Numbered from the stretch's first letter, positions 48,024 through 58,067 are shown. The stretch is 64,000 nt of DNA from Methanobrevibacter arboriphilus (GCF_019669925.1 NZ_AP019779.1:1255001-1319000), one strand, 5' to 3'. Notes: generated from the sequence alone by a model not told the origin. Numbers and translations are program-made.

Positions 48024-49565
48024 ATGAGTAATAGGCTAGCAAGAGGAAGCATTTTAATATTAATAGGTAATATAATATTTCGTATTGGAGGATTCGTATA
48101 TCGATTTTTAATGGGACAGCTTCTAGGACCCTCCTCTTATGGAATATTAAGTTATACACTACAATTTCAAGGTATTCTTCAAGTATTATCTGCAGGAGGG
48201 TTACCTCCAGCTATAGCTAAGTATGTGGCAGAGTATACTGCTATTGATGAAAGAGCCCTTGCAAGACAAACGATATACACTTCACTAAAAATAATGCTCT
48301 TTCTTGGAATTGTATTTGGTTTTTTAATGGTTTTTTTTATTGCCCCCTATTTAACAGCTTTAAATCCAAAAATGCCTGGACTTTTATATCCATTACAAGC
48401 AGTAGGTTTTATAGTTCCATTTAGTGTCATTGTAGGAGCATTCAGAGGTGCTTTCCAAGGTGTTATCAAAATGGAATATATTTTAGCTACCCGAGCTACA
48501 GAACAAATTTCTATGATAGTTTTTGCTACATTATTAGTTTTATTAGGATATTCTGCATTTGGAGCAGTAATGGGTTCTGTAATAGGATTTGCAGCTTCAG
48601 CAATACTATCTGTTATTATATTCCAAAGGTATATGTGGAAATATGTCCCTAAACCAGAAGTAGAATATAAATTTTCAATCTATGAAGAATTAAAATTAGC
48701 TAAAAAGATGATATTCTTTGCTGTCCCAGTGACTATAACTGCATTAGCTGAAATGCTTATTTTTGCAATATCTACTTTTGTTATAGCTAAATTATTAGGA
48801 GATACATTTACAGGGTATTTTGGTGCTGCCGATCCGATTTCTAGATTCCCTTTAATAATTTCAACTTCACTTGCAACAACAATATTACCTGCAGTTTCAG
48901 CTGCATTCAGTACAAAAAATCAAAATTTACTTAGTAAATATGTTTCACAATCATATAAATACTCAATGTTAGTTGTTATTCCTATGTGTATTGGAATATC
49001 TTTATTTTCAACTCCAATACTTCAAATCACATTTCCAAGATTTTTAGATGCAGCTCCTGCATTAAGTATACTTGTTATAGGAATGACATTTTATTCACTG
49101 TTTGCAATTTCTTCAAGTATTGTTCAAGGTATTGGAAATCCAAGAATTCCAATGTATGTCTTAGTAACAGGGGCAATTGCAACATTTATTCTTAATTGGG
49201 TAATGGTTCCAATTTATGGAATTGTTGGTGGAGCTATTGCAACTACAATAGCATGTTTTTTAATTATGATCCCTATATTAAAAATGAGTTTTAGTTTAAC
49301 AAATACAAAAGCTCCTATTTCCTTTATTGGAAAAGTTATTATATCATCATTATTAATGGGTTTAATTATTTTAATTATTCCAAATACAGTACTTGGATTA
49401 ATATTAGGAATAATAGTTTGTCCAATAATTTATTTGGTATTCCTAATACTTCTAAAATCATTTTCTGAAGAAGATATAAATGCTATTCGTAGATTTTCTC
49501 ATAAATTTGGACCATTATCTAATATAATTAATAAAATTTTAAAAATAATTGAGAGATTCATATAA
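48024..49565 (+). CDS. MurJ/Wzx-like polysaccharide flippase (MATE/MVF superfamily)
   Basis: 513 residues from the ATG at 48024 behind GGTGATGTA; a 29-residue extension from 47937 would be Tyr/Leu-only repeat sequence and is rejected. About 14 membrane helices. Features of the polysaccharide transporter/SpoVB-MurJ group: RLARGSILILIGNIIFRIGGF, LLGPSSYGILSYTLQFQ, GGLPPAIAKYVAEY, and an internal duplication in the second half. In a pseudomurein organism it likely flips lipid-linked wall or glycan precursors. Divergent from DUF1786; no glycosyltransferase adjacent, although a polymerase and glycosyltransferase lie at 61-63.6 kb. Confidence 0.88.
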   Translation: MSNRLARGSILILIGNIIFRIGGFVYRFLMGQLLGPSSYGILSYTLQFQGILQVLSAGGLPPAIAKYVAEYTAIDERALARQTIYTSLKIMLFLGIVFGFLMVFFIAPYLTALNPKMPGLLYPLQAVGFIVPFSVIVGAFRGAFQGVIKMEYILATRATEQISMIVFATLLVLLGYSAFGAVMGSVIGFAASAILSVIIFQRYMWKYVPKPEVEYKFSIYEELKLAKKMIFFAVPVTITALAEMLIFAISTFVIAKLLGDTFTGYFGAADPISRFPLIISTSLATTILPAVSAAFSTKNQNLLSKYVSQSYKYSMLVVIPMCIGISLFSTPILQITFPRFLDAAPALSILVIGMTFYSLFAISSSIVQGIGNPRIPMYVLVTGAIATFILNWVMVPIYGIVGGAIATTIACFLIMIPILKMSFSLTNTKAPISFIGKVIISSLLMGLIILIIPNTVLGLILGIIVCPIIYLVFLILLKSFSEEDINAIRRFSHKFGPLSNIINKILKIIERFI

Positions 49566-49733
49566 TTATCAAAAAGATAAATAATAAAATGAAAAAAGAT
49601 AAATAATGAGATAAAATAATAGAAAGGTAAATAAAAAATGAAATAAATGAAATATTATATTCATTATTAATATTCTCTTATTAAATTTATATAATATTTC
49701 TTAATATTGTTTATATAATATTTTTTTATAATA

Positions 49734-50321
49734 TTATTGTTTATAATAATTTAAAAATTCAACAAATCGTTTTAAAGTTTTATTTAAAGTTTTAAAGCCA
49801 TATTCATCTTTTTTTACACCTTCTAGTGTATCTTGTGACCATAAAGTAGCTCCAAGATTAGCTCCAAAAGGACCTCCACTTACAGGAATTATTCCACTTA
49901 AAATATAATAAGTGTTAATCTGTTGAATAGCTAATTCTTGCCCTCCAGCCCTGTCACCTCCAACAGCAATTGACATACCTATTTTACCTTTAAGTAAATT
50001 AATATCTTCAGCACCAAGAGCTCGGCATCTATCCATTACAGCTTTAATTTGTGATGAAATTGATCCATTATACATTGGACTTGCAAGTATAATTCCATCT
50101 GCTTTTCTAAGCAAATCATAAACATCAAACATGTCATCCTTCATTACACATTCTTTCTTTTTTAAACAATAATCACAGTGCCGACAAGGATTTATTTCTT
50201 TGCCCCGTACAGTGAACATTTCAGTTTCAAAGCCTTGTTTTTTTAAATCCTCTAAAGATTTATCAAGAACATACTCAGTAGCTTTTTTTCTTGGACTTCC
50301 ACAAATTCCTACAATAAACAT
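49734..50321 (-). CDS. Iron-sulfur flavoprotein / NADPH-dependent FMN reductase family
   Basis: 195 residues. Flavodoxin-like fold: ICGSPRKKATEYVL binds FMN phosphate, ASPMYNGSISSQIKAVMDR is the second contact loop. The compact Cys motif CRHCDYCLKKKEC at about 47-59 matches the unusual [4Fe-4S] site of methanogen Isf proteins, which reduce O2 or peroxide or carry electrons from ferredoxin. Start supported by GGGAGG. Monocistronic, convergent with the flippase. Confidence 0.88.
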   Translation of the reverse strand: MFIVGICGSPRKKATEYVLDKSLEDLKKQGFETEMFTVRGKEINPCRHCDYCLKKKECVMKDDMFDVYDLLRKADGIILASPMYNGSISSQIKAVMDRCRALGAEDINLLKGKIGMSIAVGGDRAGGQELAIQQINTYYILSGIIPVSGGPFGANLGATLWSQDTLEGVKKDEYGFKTLNKTLKRFVEFLNYYKQ

Positions 50322-50822
50322 GAATAAAGCCTCCCAAACTTAACCCAAATTTAAATTTTGAGTTAAAAGTTTTATCCTAAATATTAAAATATATTGTATT
50401 ATTTAAGCTATTTCACCTTTAAATTATCTCTTAAATTAAACCACTAAAATAACATTGTATTATTATTTAATACTCTAATTGGGATAATTAATTGATATTA
50501 TTATTATTAATTTCATTATAAATATAATTGTTCATAAATTAACAAAAATATCTTAACAATATGAATTAATTATGTATAATAATAAAATAATTAAGATTAA
50601 AAATGAGATAAATAATAATATAGAAATAATGATATAAGAAATAGAGATGAAAAATAATAATATAAAAATAATAAAATGAAAAATAATGAGACTAAAAATA
50701 ATAAAAAGATAAATAAACGATAATAATAAAATAAATAATATAATAATATATAATTATATAAAAATAATTATATTAAAAATATATAATATATTTATTTAGT
50801 AGAATTTATATTGAGGATTCTT
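50322..50822. other. Low-complexity intergenic region between divergent genes
   Basis: 501 bases. 50580-50760 is almost entirely ATAAT/AAATAATGA simple repeats. A TATA-like cluster (TATATAATATATTTATT, 50780-50796) suits the promoter of the coiled-coil gene, and TTAAATTTGGGTTAAG near 50335 lies upstream of the flavoprotein. No ORF. Confidence 0.4.
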
Positions 50823-51578
50823 ATGGAATTTATAAGAGCTATCGTTAAAAAATATTCTAGAGAATATAACAGAACTCTAAAAAATGGTAAAAAAAAGAAA
50901 TACCAAACAGAACAAGTTCAAATAACAGTGCCCAAAGAAGATAATATATTTGAGAATGATGAAATTGTACTCATTATTCCATCAAAATATATGAATGAAA
51001 TTGAAAGAAGTTCTGATGAAATAAACAAGTGGAAGCTAAAAAATAATAAATTAAACGAAGATAACGATAGTTTAAAATCTACAATAGAAAAAAATAATGA
51101 TACAATCTATAATATTAAAACTAATATAGAAAAATTAAATGTGGAAAATAGTTCTCTTAAGAAAAAACTCAAAAAATATGAAGCAAAAACTAATAATCAA
51201 GAACAAGAAAATTGTATATTTTCAGGAAAACCTGCTAATTTAGATAAAATAAAAATTTTAGACAAAAATAAAGATTTAAATAGATTAAATCAGGAAAACA
51301 AAGATTTAAAAAAAGATAAAGAGAATTTAAAGGAAAAAATAGAATTTTTAGACTCATATATAAAAGATTTAAAGTATAGTATAAAAACACTCCAATATTC
51401 GCAAAAAAAAGAAGTATCGATACTTAAAGAAGAATATGATAAGTTAAAACAAGAATGTGAAAATTTAAAACAGGAATCTAAAAACAAAGAACTTGCCCTT
51501 AAAAAAGCAAAACAATCTGCAACTTATCATGAAAATATTTCTAAAAAGCTAAAAGAATTTATCTTAAAATCGTACTAA
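50823..51578 (+). CDS. Coiled-coil protein of unknown function
   Basis: 251 residues from the ATG at 50823, since GAGG lies six bases before it; a TTG four codons upstream overlaps the ribosome site. Residues 1-60 form a small basic beta-like domain (REYNRTLKNGKKKKYQTEQV, VTVPKED-like and EIVLIIPSKY). Residues 65-245 are a long coiled coil of Lys, Glu, Asn and Leu heptads with one break near residue 125-145 holding the only Cys. No membrane segment. Possible structural or DNA-associated role; no family recognised. Confidence 0.65.
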   Translation: MEFIRAIVKKYSREYNRTLKNGKKKKYQTEQVQITVPKEDNIFENDEIVLIIPSKYMNEIERSSDEINKWKLKNNKLNEDNDSLKSTIEKNNDTIYNIKTNIEKLNVENSSLKKKLKKYEAKTNNQEQENCIFSGKPANLDKIKILDKNKDLNRLNQENKDLKKDKENLKEKIEFLDSYIKDLKYSIKTLQYSQKKEVSILKEEYDKLKQECENLKQESKNKELALKKAKQSATYHENISKKLKEFILKSY

Positions 51579-51720
51579 ATTAAAAAACATTTAAAACATT
51601 TAAAAATCATTGAAAATAGTTAAAAATTAATAAAATATTTAAATTTAAATATTTAAAAATAATAAAATGTTTAAAGCTAATAAAATATTTAAAAAGAATA
51701 AAACTAATTAATAATGGACA

Positions 51721-52059
51721 TTAAACTGCTTTTTCTCCTTTTTCACCAGTTCTTATTCTTATAACCTCTTCAATATTAGAAATAAATATTTTTCCATCTC
51801 CAATTTCCCCTGTTCGACCACTTTTAATAATAGCATCTACAACCTCCTCAACTTGATTATCATTAACAACTATCTCTAATTTTGTTTTTGGAAGAAATTC
51901 TATACAGTAATTATGACCTCTATAATACTCTCTTAGCCCTCTTTGTCTTCCTTTTCCTTTAACTTCAGATAAATTCATTCCTTGACAACCAACTTCGACA
52001 AGTGCATTTTTAACATCTTCTAATTTTTCCTGACGAATAATAGCTACAATTTTTTTCAT
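51721..52059 (-). CDS. glnK: PII nitrogen regulatory protein
   Basis: 112 residues, PII fold. Start MKKIVAIIRQEKLEDVKNAL, T-loop REYYRGHNYCIEFLPKTKLE with the Tyr that is uridylylated in bacteria, and the C-terminal signature GKIFISNIEEVIRIRTGE. Next to amt, the classical pairing: under ammonium excess GlnK plugs the AmtB pore. Binds ATP/ADP and 2-oxoglutarate. AGAGG precedes the ATG; 203 bases after amt, so it may be co-transcribed or have its own promoter. Confidence 0.95.
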   Translation of the reverse strand: MKKIVAIIRQEKLEDVKNALVEVGCQGMNLSEVKGKGRQRGLREYYRGHNYCIEFLPKTKLEIVVNDNQVEEVVDAIIKSGRTGEIGDGKIFISNIEEVIRIRTGEKGEKAV

Positions 52060-52262
52060 TTTAGAAACCTCTAATAATATTGATAAACTTATATATTAAT
52101 ATAAACCATATTTTAAATAAAAAATACTAAACAAAATTATATTATATCTCATTATTCATATAATTTAATAATTTTTTATTTTAATTAATTTTTTGATTGT
52201 TATTAATATATAGTATACTATAAATTATATTATATTCTAAATTTTTGTAAAATGATAAAGTT

Positions 52263-53474
52263 TTATAATCTATAGCCAGATTCTTCATGGACATGAGTAT
52301 CCAAACCTTCTATTTCTTCTTTTTCAGATACTCTAAGGCCAATTGTCCAATCAATGAATTTACCTATTATCAATGTTATTACAAATGCATAAGCCATTGT
52401 AGAAACTGTAGCAATTAATTGAATTAAAAGTTGATTAGCATTACCTTCTATTAATCCTGAAACACCTCCAACAGCAACTACTGCAAAAATTCCTGTGGCT
52501 ATAGTTCCCCAAATACCCGATACTCCATGTATTCCAAAAACATCTAGAGCATCATCATAGTCAAATTTTGGTTTAATATAACTAATAGCTATATATGATA
52601 AGATTGCTGCAAAAAATCCAATTACAACTGCACCATCAGCATTTACAAATCCCGCGGCAGGAGTCATAGCAACAAGAGCAGAAATAGCCCCAGAAATAGC
52701 TCCAAGTACAGTTGGTTTTCCTTCTCTCCAAATATCAATACAAACCCATGTTAAAAGACCTACTGCAGCTCCTAAGTTACTAACTAATAAAGCTGATGCA
52801 GCAAGACCTCCTGCAGTTAAAGCAGAACCTCCATTAAAACCTAGCCATCCAAACCATAGAAATCCTGCACCCAATACAGTGTATCCCAAATTATGTGGTA
52901 ATAGAGATCTGTCTTTTCTTCTTCCAATTATAAGAGCTAATGCTAATGCAGAAAGACCAGAACATATTTCAACGACTGTTCCTCCAGCAAAATCAATAAC
53001 ACCCATGTTCATTAGCCATCCACCACCCCAAACCCAGTGAGTGATAGGAATGTAAACACCAATTGTCCAAAGCACTACAAAAACAACCCATGCTGAAAAT
53101 TTCATTCTTCCAACAATAGCTCCAGAAATAAGAGCTGCTGTCAACCCTGCAAAAGTTAGTTGAAAAGCTATATAAACATATGTAGGTATTGTGCCTGTTA
53201 TTGAATTTATTCCAACATCATGTAACATTATACTTGTAGGATATCCAATAAAACCTGAAATAGAATTTCCAAACCCAAGTTCATAACCAAAAGCTATCCA
53301 AATTATCGTTACTATTGAAAAAGCAATTAAAGTTAAAAACATAGTATTTAAAACATTTTTCTTTTTAGCTAAGCCACCATAAAAAAAAGCAATCCCTGGG
53401 ATACTCATTAAAAGTACTAAGATAGTAGAAATAAGAACCCATGAAGTATCCCCTGCATTTAGTATTCCTTCCAT
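52263..53474 (-). CDS. amt: Ammonium transporter
   Basis: 403 residues from the ATG at 53474 behind GAGGTTTTTT; a longer frame to 53522 is rejected. Eleven membrane helices. The twin-His pore is visible: [12 protein letters not shown] and [26 protein letters not shown] and [14 protein letters not shown] are also Amt signatures. Imports ammonium in nitrogen limitation together with GlnK. The C-terminal tail [20 protein letters not shown] is the usual Amt cytoplasmic tail. Confidence 0.95.
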   Translation of the reverse strand: MEGILNAGDTSWVLISTILVLLMSIPGIAFFYGGLAKKKNVLNTMFLTLIAFSIVTIIWIAFGYELGFGNSISGFIGYPTSIMLHDVGINSITGTIPTYVYIAFQLTFAGLTAALISGAIVGRMKFSAWVVFVVLWTIGVYIPITHWVWGGGWLMNMGVIDFAGGTVVEICSGLSALALALIIGRRKDRSLLPHNLGYTVLGAGFLWFGWLGFNGGSALTAGGLAASALLVSNLGAAVGLLTWVCIDIWREGKPTVLGAISGAISALVAMTPAAGFVNADGAVVIGFFAAILSYIAISYIKPKFDYDDALDVFGIHGVSGIWGTIATGIFAVVAVGGVSGLIEGNANQLLIQLIATVSTMAYAFVITLIIGKFIDWTIGLRVSEKEEIEGLDTHVHEESGYRL

Positions 53475-53582
53475 AAAAAACCTCTTATATAAATTTAATT
53501 TATTAATAAACAAATATTCCAATTCAAATCCTAAATAAAAGAAAATAGAACATTAAAATAATACAAATTATTTTATGAATAT

Positions 53583-53636
53583 AAGGAAAACGGAAACCTT
53601 ATACCTACAGCTATATTAATTTTAAGATATATAAAA
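53583..53636 (-). promoter_or_regulatory. amt promoter with candidate nitrogen operator
   Basis: TATA box TTTTATATATCTT at 53624-53636 on the minus strand, then, about 25-45 bases downstream at the predicted transcription start, AAGGTTTCCGTTTTCCTT (53583-53600), an imperfect dyad with AAGG/CCTT ends. Methanogen nitrogen genes are repressed by NrpR at GGAA-N6-TTCC sites near the start. This matches only partly, so the operator assignment is tentative. Confidence 0.4.
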
Positions 53637-53977
53637 CTTATTATAATTCACCAATATGTAAAATAATTAGAAATTAAGCAATTTCTTATGATTTTCACAA
53701 TAATATATAAAATACATAGAAAAAAGAATGAAATATTAATCAATATAACAAGAAAAATCAAATTTACTATAAATAAATTAAAAAATATAATGAATTAATT
53801 AAATAAAAAAATTAAGTATAAAAATAGTAAAAAGTAGTAAAAATAGAAATAAAAGGAAAATAAAAGAAAATTAAAAGGAAATTAAAAAGAATAAAAAGAA
53901 AAAAATAAAAATAGATACTGAAAAGAAAAATAAAGAGATTATATTAAATATAATATCTTTTTAGCTAATCAATTTAC
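53637..53977. other. Purine-rich intergenic tract after trpB
   Basis: Between the amt promoter and the trpB stop. From about 53790 to 53945 the plus strand is nearly all A and G with AAATAAAAG units; read on the transcribed minus strand this is a long T-rich tract just after trpB, suitable for termination. No ORF. Confidence 0.4.
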
Positions 53978-55276
53978 TCAATTATCAGAAGATAACTGAT
54001 TAGAAAGAAATTTATCATATCCTACAAGATCAAGCAAACCATGTCCAGATAAATTAAAGACAATCGTTTTTTCTTCTCCAGTTTCTTTACATTTTTTAGC
54101 TTCATCAATAGCAACTTTAATAGCATGAGTAGATTCTGGTGCAGGTACAATACCTTCAGATTTAGCAAATAAAATACCTGCCTTGAAAACTTCTTTCTGA
54201 GTAGCAGATTTAGCATCAATAATCCCTTCTTTTTTAAGTAAAGAAACTTGAGGAGACATACCATGATATCTAAGTCCACCTGCATGTACAGAAGGAGCTA
54301 CAAAATCATGCCCTAATGTGAACATTTTAATAAGAGGAGTTAAACCAGTAGTATCTCCAAAATCAAAATCATATTTACCTTCAGTCAAAGTAGGGCAGGA
54401 ACTAGGCTCAACACCTATAAACTCACAATCACTATTACCATCAATTTTATCTTTAATAAAAGGGAATGTAAATCCTGCAAAATTACTTCCACCACCAACA
54501 CATCCAATCATTACATCAGGTTCTTCTTCAGCAATCTCTAATTGTGTTTTAACTTCTTGGCCAATGATTGTTTGATGTAACATTACATGATTTAAAGCAC
54601 TACCAATTGAGTAATATGCATGTTCATTATCTAACGCATCTTCAATAGCTTCAGAAATAGCTATTCCAAGAGATCCTGGATGATCTGGATTTTCAGCTAA
54701 AGTTTTTCTTCCAGCTTCTGTATATTTACTTGGAGAAGCATGAACTTCCCCTCCATAGATGCCCATTATGACTTTTCTGAAAGGCTTTTGATCAAAAGAT
54801 ACTTTAACCATATAAACAGTGCAATCCAAATCAACTTGAGAACAAGCAAGTGAAAGAGCAGTACCCCATTGTCCAGCACCTGTTTCTGTTGTCAACCTTT
54901 CAATTCCATCTTTTTTTGCATAATATGCTTGTGGAATTGCACTATTTAGCTTATGGCTGCCAGTTGGAGAAGAATCTTCTCTTTTAAAATATATTTTTGC
55001 AGGAGTGTTTAACTTATCTTCTAGACCTTTAGCTCTAAATAAAGGGCTTGGCCTACCCATTCTCATATATAATTCCCTTACTTCATTTGGGATATTAATA
55101 TATCTTTCTGTTGAAAATTCTTGTTCAAGAACTCCTTTTGAAAAAATCTTAGGGAGATATTCAATCTGATTTTTACCCTCACTATTTTTTGGAGGAGGAA
55201 TTTCAGAAGGAAGATCTGCATTAATATTATACCATTTTTTTGGTACTTCATCGGAAGATAATTCTATTTTATACAT
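53978..55276 (-). CDS. trpB: Tryptophan synthase beta chain, TrpB2 type
   Basis: 432 residues; the length and the N-terminal [15 protein letters not shown]-like region mark the TrpB2 subgroup rather than the TrpA-partnered TrpB1. PLP Lys is in [11 protein letters not shown]; the catalytic Glu is in [10 protein letters not shown]; phosphate loop is CVGGGSNF. Condenses indole with serine. No trpA or other trp gene is nearby; TrpB2 proteins can work alone or scavenge indole. AGGTGA precedes the ATG. Confidence 0.9.
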   Translation of the reverse strand: MYKIELSSDEVPKKWYNINADLPSEIPPPKNSEGKNQIEYLPKIFSKGVLEQEFSTERYINIPNEVRELYMRMGRPSPLFRAKGLEDKLNTPAKIYFKREDSSPTGSHKLNSAIPQAYYAKKDGIERLTTETGAGQWGTALSLACSQVDLDCTVYMVKVSFDQKPFRKVIMGIYGGEVHASPSKYTEAGRKTLAENPDHPGSLGIAISEAIEDALDNEHAYYSIGSALNHVMLHQTIIGQEVKTQLEIAEEEPDVMIGCVGGGSNFAGFTFPFIKDKIDGNSDCEFIGVEPSSCPTLTEGKYDFDFGDTTGLTPLIKMFTLGHDFVAPSVHAGGLRYHGMSPQVSLLKKEGIIDAKSATQKEVFKAGILFAKSEGIVPAPESTHAIKVAIDEAKKCKETGEEKTIVFNLSGHGLLDLVGYDKFLSNQLSSDN

Positions 55277-55635
55277 AATTCACCTTTTTCTATTGTTTAA
55301 ATTATATTTATATGGATTTTTCATGAATAATATCATCTACATAAATATTTACATAAATAATATTATTTGTAAATTTTATCAAAATATTCATAATTATAAT
55401 TTCTTTTATAACTTCTTGTTACAATTTCTTATTAATATTTCTTGTACAATTTATCATTATATTAAAAATTATCCAAAGTACTATTTAAACCTTTGTTGTA
55501 CATTATTGTACATTATAATATTTTGTTTAATATAATATTATATTCAATTATAATATTTTATTTATTTATAATACTTCATTACATATAATCTTCATCAATA
55601 TAAACTCTATGTAATTTTATAATTTTTATTAAATA
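55277..55635. other. Intergenic region upstream of trpB
   Basis: AT-rich with T-rich runs of the TTTATAATTTCTTAT kind; contains the trpB promoter. A plus-strand frame (55293-55535) of Ile/Tyr/Asn-only composition is considered noncoding. No RNA gene recognised. Confidence 0.35.
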
Positions 55636-55763
55636 AGAATAATAATAAAAATAATAAAAAGAATACTAAAGATAATAATTAGAATAATAATAAAAATAAT
55701 AAAAAGAATACTAAAGATAATAATTAGAATAATAATAAAAATAACAGTAAAAATAATACTAAA
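55636..55763. repeat. 45-base tandem repeat, two perfect copies plus a partial
   Basis: Copy 1 (55636-55680) and copy 2 (55681-55725) are identical, beginning AGAATAATAATAAAAATAAT; a third copy starting at 55726 matches for about 20 bases then diverges. Perfect identity implies recent duplication. Noncoding; between divergent trpB and the ModE-type gene. Confidence 0.8.
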
Positions 55764-55886
55764 AACAATAAAGGAGATAATAATAGAAATAATAAAAATA
55801 GTAATAATACATAGAAATATAATATAGAAGAATATAATAAAAAGAGATGTAATATAATTAATAATTGAAAGGTATTTATAAAATAC

Positions 55887-55924
55887 AAAGATATTGATAA
55901 ATATTAAAGATATTGACAAATATC
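55887..55924. repeat. 19-base direct repeat before the ModE-type gene
   Basis: Two abutting copies of AAAGATATTGAYAAATATY (55887-55905 and 55906-55924), followed by a weaker third match (AAGATATTTAACAAAG). About 85-120 bases before the ATG; could be a binding site array for the regulator encoded downstream. Confidence 0.5.
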
Positions 55925-55944
55925 AAGATATTTAACAAAGATTA

Positions 55945-55967
55945 AATATATATAAACAATATATATT
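55945..55967. promoter_or_regulatory. Inverted repeat overlapping a TATA element of the ModE-type gene
   Basis: AATATATAT-AAACA-ATATATATT, 9-bp perfect arms, 38 bases before the ATG. The left arm can serve as TATA box. Pure AT dyads arise easily in this genome, so the operator role is uncertain. Confidence 0.35.
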
Positions 55968-56004
55968 AAATATTTAAAAATAAACTAGGTTAGAGAGGAT
56001 TTAA

Positions 56005-56697
56005 ATGACAGAAGTCAAAGCGGGTGTAGAATATAAAATAAATGTTGGGGATAAAAATTTTCTCCTTAATGAAAAAAAGTTTAATCTCCTTAACAATATA
56101 AACATAACAGGTTCTATTACAAAAGCAGCTAAACTAACAAAAATATCTTATAGAACATCTCTTAATTATATAGAAAAAATTGAGACTTCATTAGAAATAG
56201 CTGTTGTTTCAACTACAAAAGGAGGTAAAGGAGGAGGAGGTAGTGCAAAATTAACTTCAGAAGGCAGATTAATTTTAAAAGAATGTAAAAAAATTAATGC
56301 AATTATGGAACTCCATAAAGAAGTAAACGAGATTGAAGCTGAAGTTATTTCAGTGAACAAAGAAAAGCAGGTTATGACCATTGAGATGAAAGACCTTAAT
56401 ATGACAATTCCTTTAAATGAAAAATATGAAGTTGGAGACAATATTTTAGCTCTAATAAGTTATGATAATATATTTATAATGTTAGAAGAGCAAAAATCAA
56501 GTGTTAGAAATATATTAAAAGGAAAAATAGTTGAAATAAGTCTTAGTGGAGAAATGATAAGAGTTAAAGCAGATGTTGGTGGAATTTATTTATATTCAAA
56601 CATAACTCGTTCAGCAGAAGAAAATCTTAAGTTAAGATTAGGAAAAGAAATTTATCTTGGTTTCAAAGCTGTTTCAATAGCAACATTGAAGCTTTAG
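56005..56697 (+). CDS. ModE-type molybdate/tungstate-responsive regulator
   Basis: 230 residues. Residues 15-105 form the LysR-like winged helix of ModE: FNLLNNINITGSITKAAKL, ISYRTSLNYIEKIE, and the glycine-rich turn TKGGKGGGGSAKLT followed by EGRLIL. Residues about 110-165 and 168-230 are two TOBE/MOP-like oxyanion-binding repeats (EVISVNKEKQVMTIEMKD; LKGKIVEISLSGEMIRVKAD). Methanogens need Mo or W for formylmethanofuran dehydrogenase, so it probably senses these. No mod transporter adjoins it. GAGAGG precedes the ATG. Confidence 0.9.
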   Translation: MTEVKAGVEYKINVGDKNFLLNEKKFNLLNNINITGSITKAAKLTKISYRTSLNYIEKIETSLEIAVVSTTKGGKGGGGSAKLTSEGRLILKECKKINAIMELHKEVNEIEAEVISVNKEKQVMTIEMKDLNMTIPLNEKYEVGDNILALISYDNIFIMLEEQKSSVRNILKGKIVEISLSGEMIRVKADVGGIYLYSNITRSAEENLKLRLGKEIYLGFKAVSIATLKL

Positions 56698-56864
56698 TAA
56701 TTATGTTTTAGTAATTTCTAATTTACTAACTTCTACTTTAGTATTAATTTCTGCTTTAGTAATTAGTCTGTATTCTATTAAATAATATTTTATTATTAAA
56801 TAAGATACTATTCTATTATTAAATAATATTTTATCTTTTAGGTTATTGATGATGAGGTGTTTTT

Positions 56865-57122
56865 ATTTTAAAAATATTAGTTGATAAAGATAAATGTACT
56901 GGTTGTGGAGAATGCAAAGATATATGTCCTAAAGGCCAAAAAATCTGGAAAATAAATAAAACAGCACATGCAGATAATCTTGAATATTGTCATGTGTGTA
57001 CCCTATGTGCATCAAAGTGTCCAGAAGGAGCAATAACCATAGAAAGAAATGCTCCAAATGAAGAAAAAGAAATAAAAAGACTCAAAAAAGCAAAGTCTGG
57101 AAAAAGCAAATTAGGGATTTAA
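56865..57122 (+). CDS. Small 2[4Fe-4S] ferredoxin, apparent ATT start
   Basis: 85 residues read from ATT 56865. Two classical cluster motifs: CTGCGECKDICPKG and CHVCTLCASKCPEG, then a basic tail (KRLKKAKSGKSK). Coding is certain from the Cys spacing. GAGGTG lies five bases before the ATT; the in-frame TGA immediately upstream (56851-56853 region) leaves only GGT GTT TTT before ATT, so no ATG, GTG or TTG can start it without losing the first cluster. Likely electron carrier. It lies 167 bases after the ModE-type gene and 150 before hisB. Confidence 0.85.
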   Translation: MLKILVDKDKCTGCGECKDICPKGQKIWKINKTAHADNLEYCHVCTLCASKCPEGAITIERNAPNEEKEIKRLKKAKSGKSKLGI

Positions 57123-57275
57123 CAATTAATATATTAACAATATTTCAATATAGTAATACTTATATATAATAATAATTCTAAGTAATATTTCTAAATATAT
57201 AGTTTATAAATAAATTTCTATATAAATAATACTCTTATAAAAAATAATAAATAATAATAAAATTTAGTGGTTGAA

Positions 57276-57860
57276 ATGGAGAAAAATAGATTAGCCAAAG
57301 TTTCAAGAAAAACATCTGAAACAGATATTAGAATAAAGATTAATTTAGATGGTGAAGGAAAATACAATGTCAATAGTGGGATAAATTTCTTTAATCATAT
57401 GCTTGAATCATTTTCAAAACACAGCATGATTGATCTAGATATCCAAGCCATAGGAGATATAGATATAGATGACCATCATACAATAGAAGATGTTGGAATC
57501 TTACTTGGAGAAGCATTTTTAGAGGCTATTGGAGATAAAAAAGGAATCAAAAGAATGTCTCATGCAATAGTACCTATGGATGATTCTTTAGCTACAGTAG
57601 CAATTGATATAAGTGGACGTAGCTATTTCAAAGCTAATTTCGAATTTAATAATGATAAAATTGGAGATATGACTAGTGATACGATTAAACACTTTTTTGA
57701 ATCTTTCGCAAGTTCAGGAAAAGTAAATCTAAATATATCTGCTGAAGGTTCAAATGACCACCACAAAGCTGAAGCAATATTCAAAGCATTTGCAAAATCA
57801 CTACATGATGCTTGTAAAATAGAGCATGACTCAATTCCAAGTACTAAAGGAATACTTTAA
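57276..57860 (+). CDS. hisB: Imidazoleglycerol-phosphate dehydratase
   Basis: 194 residues from the ATG at 57276; a GTG three codons earlier is possible. Motifs: [40 protein letters not shown] and [18 protein letters not shown], whose His and Glu bind the two Mn ions. Dehydrates IGP to imidazole acetol phosphate in histidine synthesis. Monofunctional as in archaea. A TATA-like TTATATATAATAATA lies at about 57160. Confidence 0.95.
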   Translation: MEKNRLAKVSRKTSETDIRIKINLDGEGKYNVNSGINFFNHMLESFSKHSMIDLDIQAIGDIDIDDHHTIEDVGILLGEAFLEAIGDKKGIKRMSHAIVPMDDSLATVAIDISGRSYFKANFEFNNDKIGDMTSDTIKHFFESFASSGKVNLNISAEGSNDHHKAEAIFKAFAKSLHDACKIEHDSIPSTKGIL

Positions 57861-58022
57861 TAGTAAACAAATGGTTTAATGAAATAAATGCTTAATAATT
57901 AAACTAATATTTGATAATTGCATAAATTAAAATATTAAAATCATTATAAAAAGAATATAGCCCAAAAAATATAGTATAAAACAATATACTAATGAAACAA
58001 TGAAAAAAAATAAAATAAGAAA

Positions 58023-58041
58023 CACCGTTTTTAAAACGGTG
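58023..58041 (-). terminator. Perfect palindrome after mtd
   Basis: CACCGTTTT-T-AAAACGGTG, a 9-bp perfect dyad whose CACCG/CGGTG ends are GC-rich against the background. It lies 27 bases past the mtd stop on the transcribed strand, suitable as a 3' hairpin for transcript termination or stability of a highly expressed gene. Confidence 0.6.
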
Positions 58042-58067
58042 AATAAAATCTAATTATTAATATAAAC

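Noticed and set aside
54022-54285. 87-codon frame inside trpB on the same strand
   Set aside because: Alternate frame of trpB, Leu/Lys-rich, no independent start signal.
55293-55535. 80-codon plus-strand frame upstream of trpB
   Set aside because: Tyr/Ile/Asn-only low-complexity translation of an AT-rich promoter spacer, without a ribosome site.
55629-55919. 96-codon minus-strand frame of nearly pure Ile/Phe
   Set aside because: It is a translation of the 45-base AT repeat; composition is not protein-like and no Shine-Dalgarno is present.
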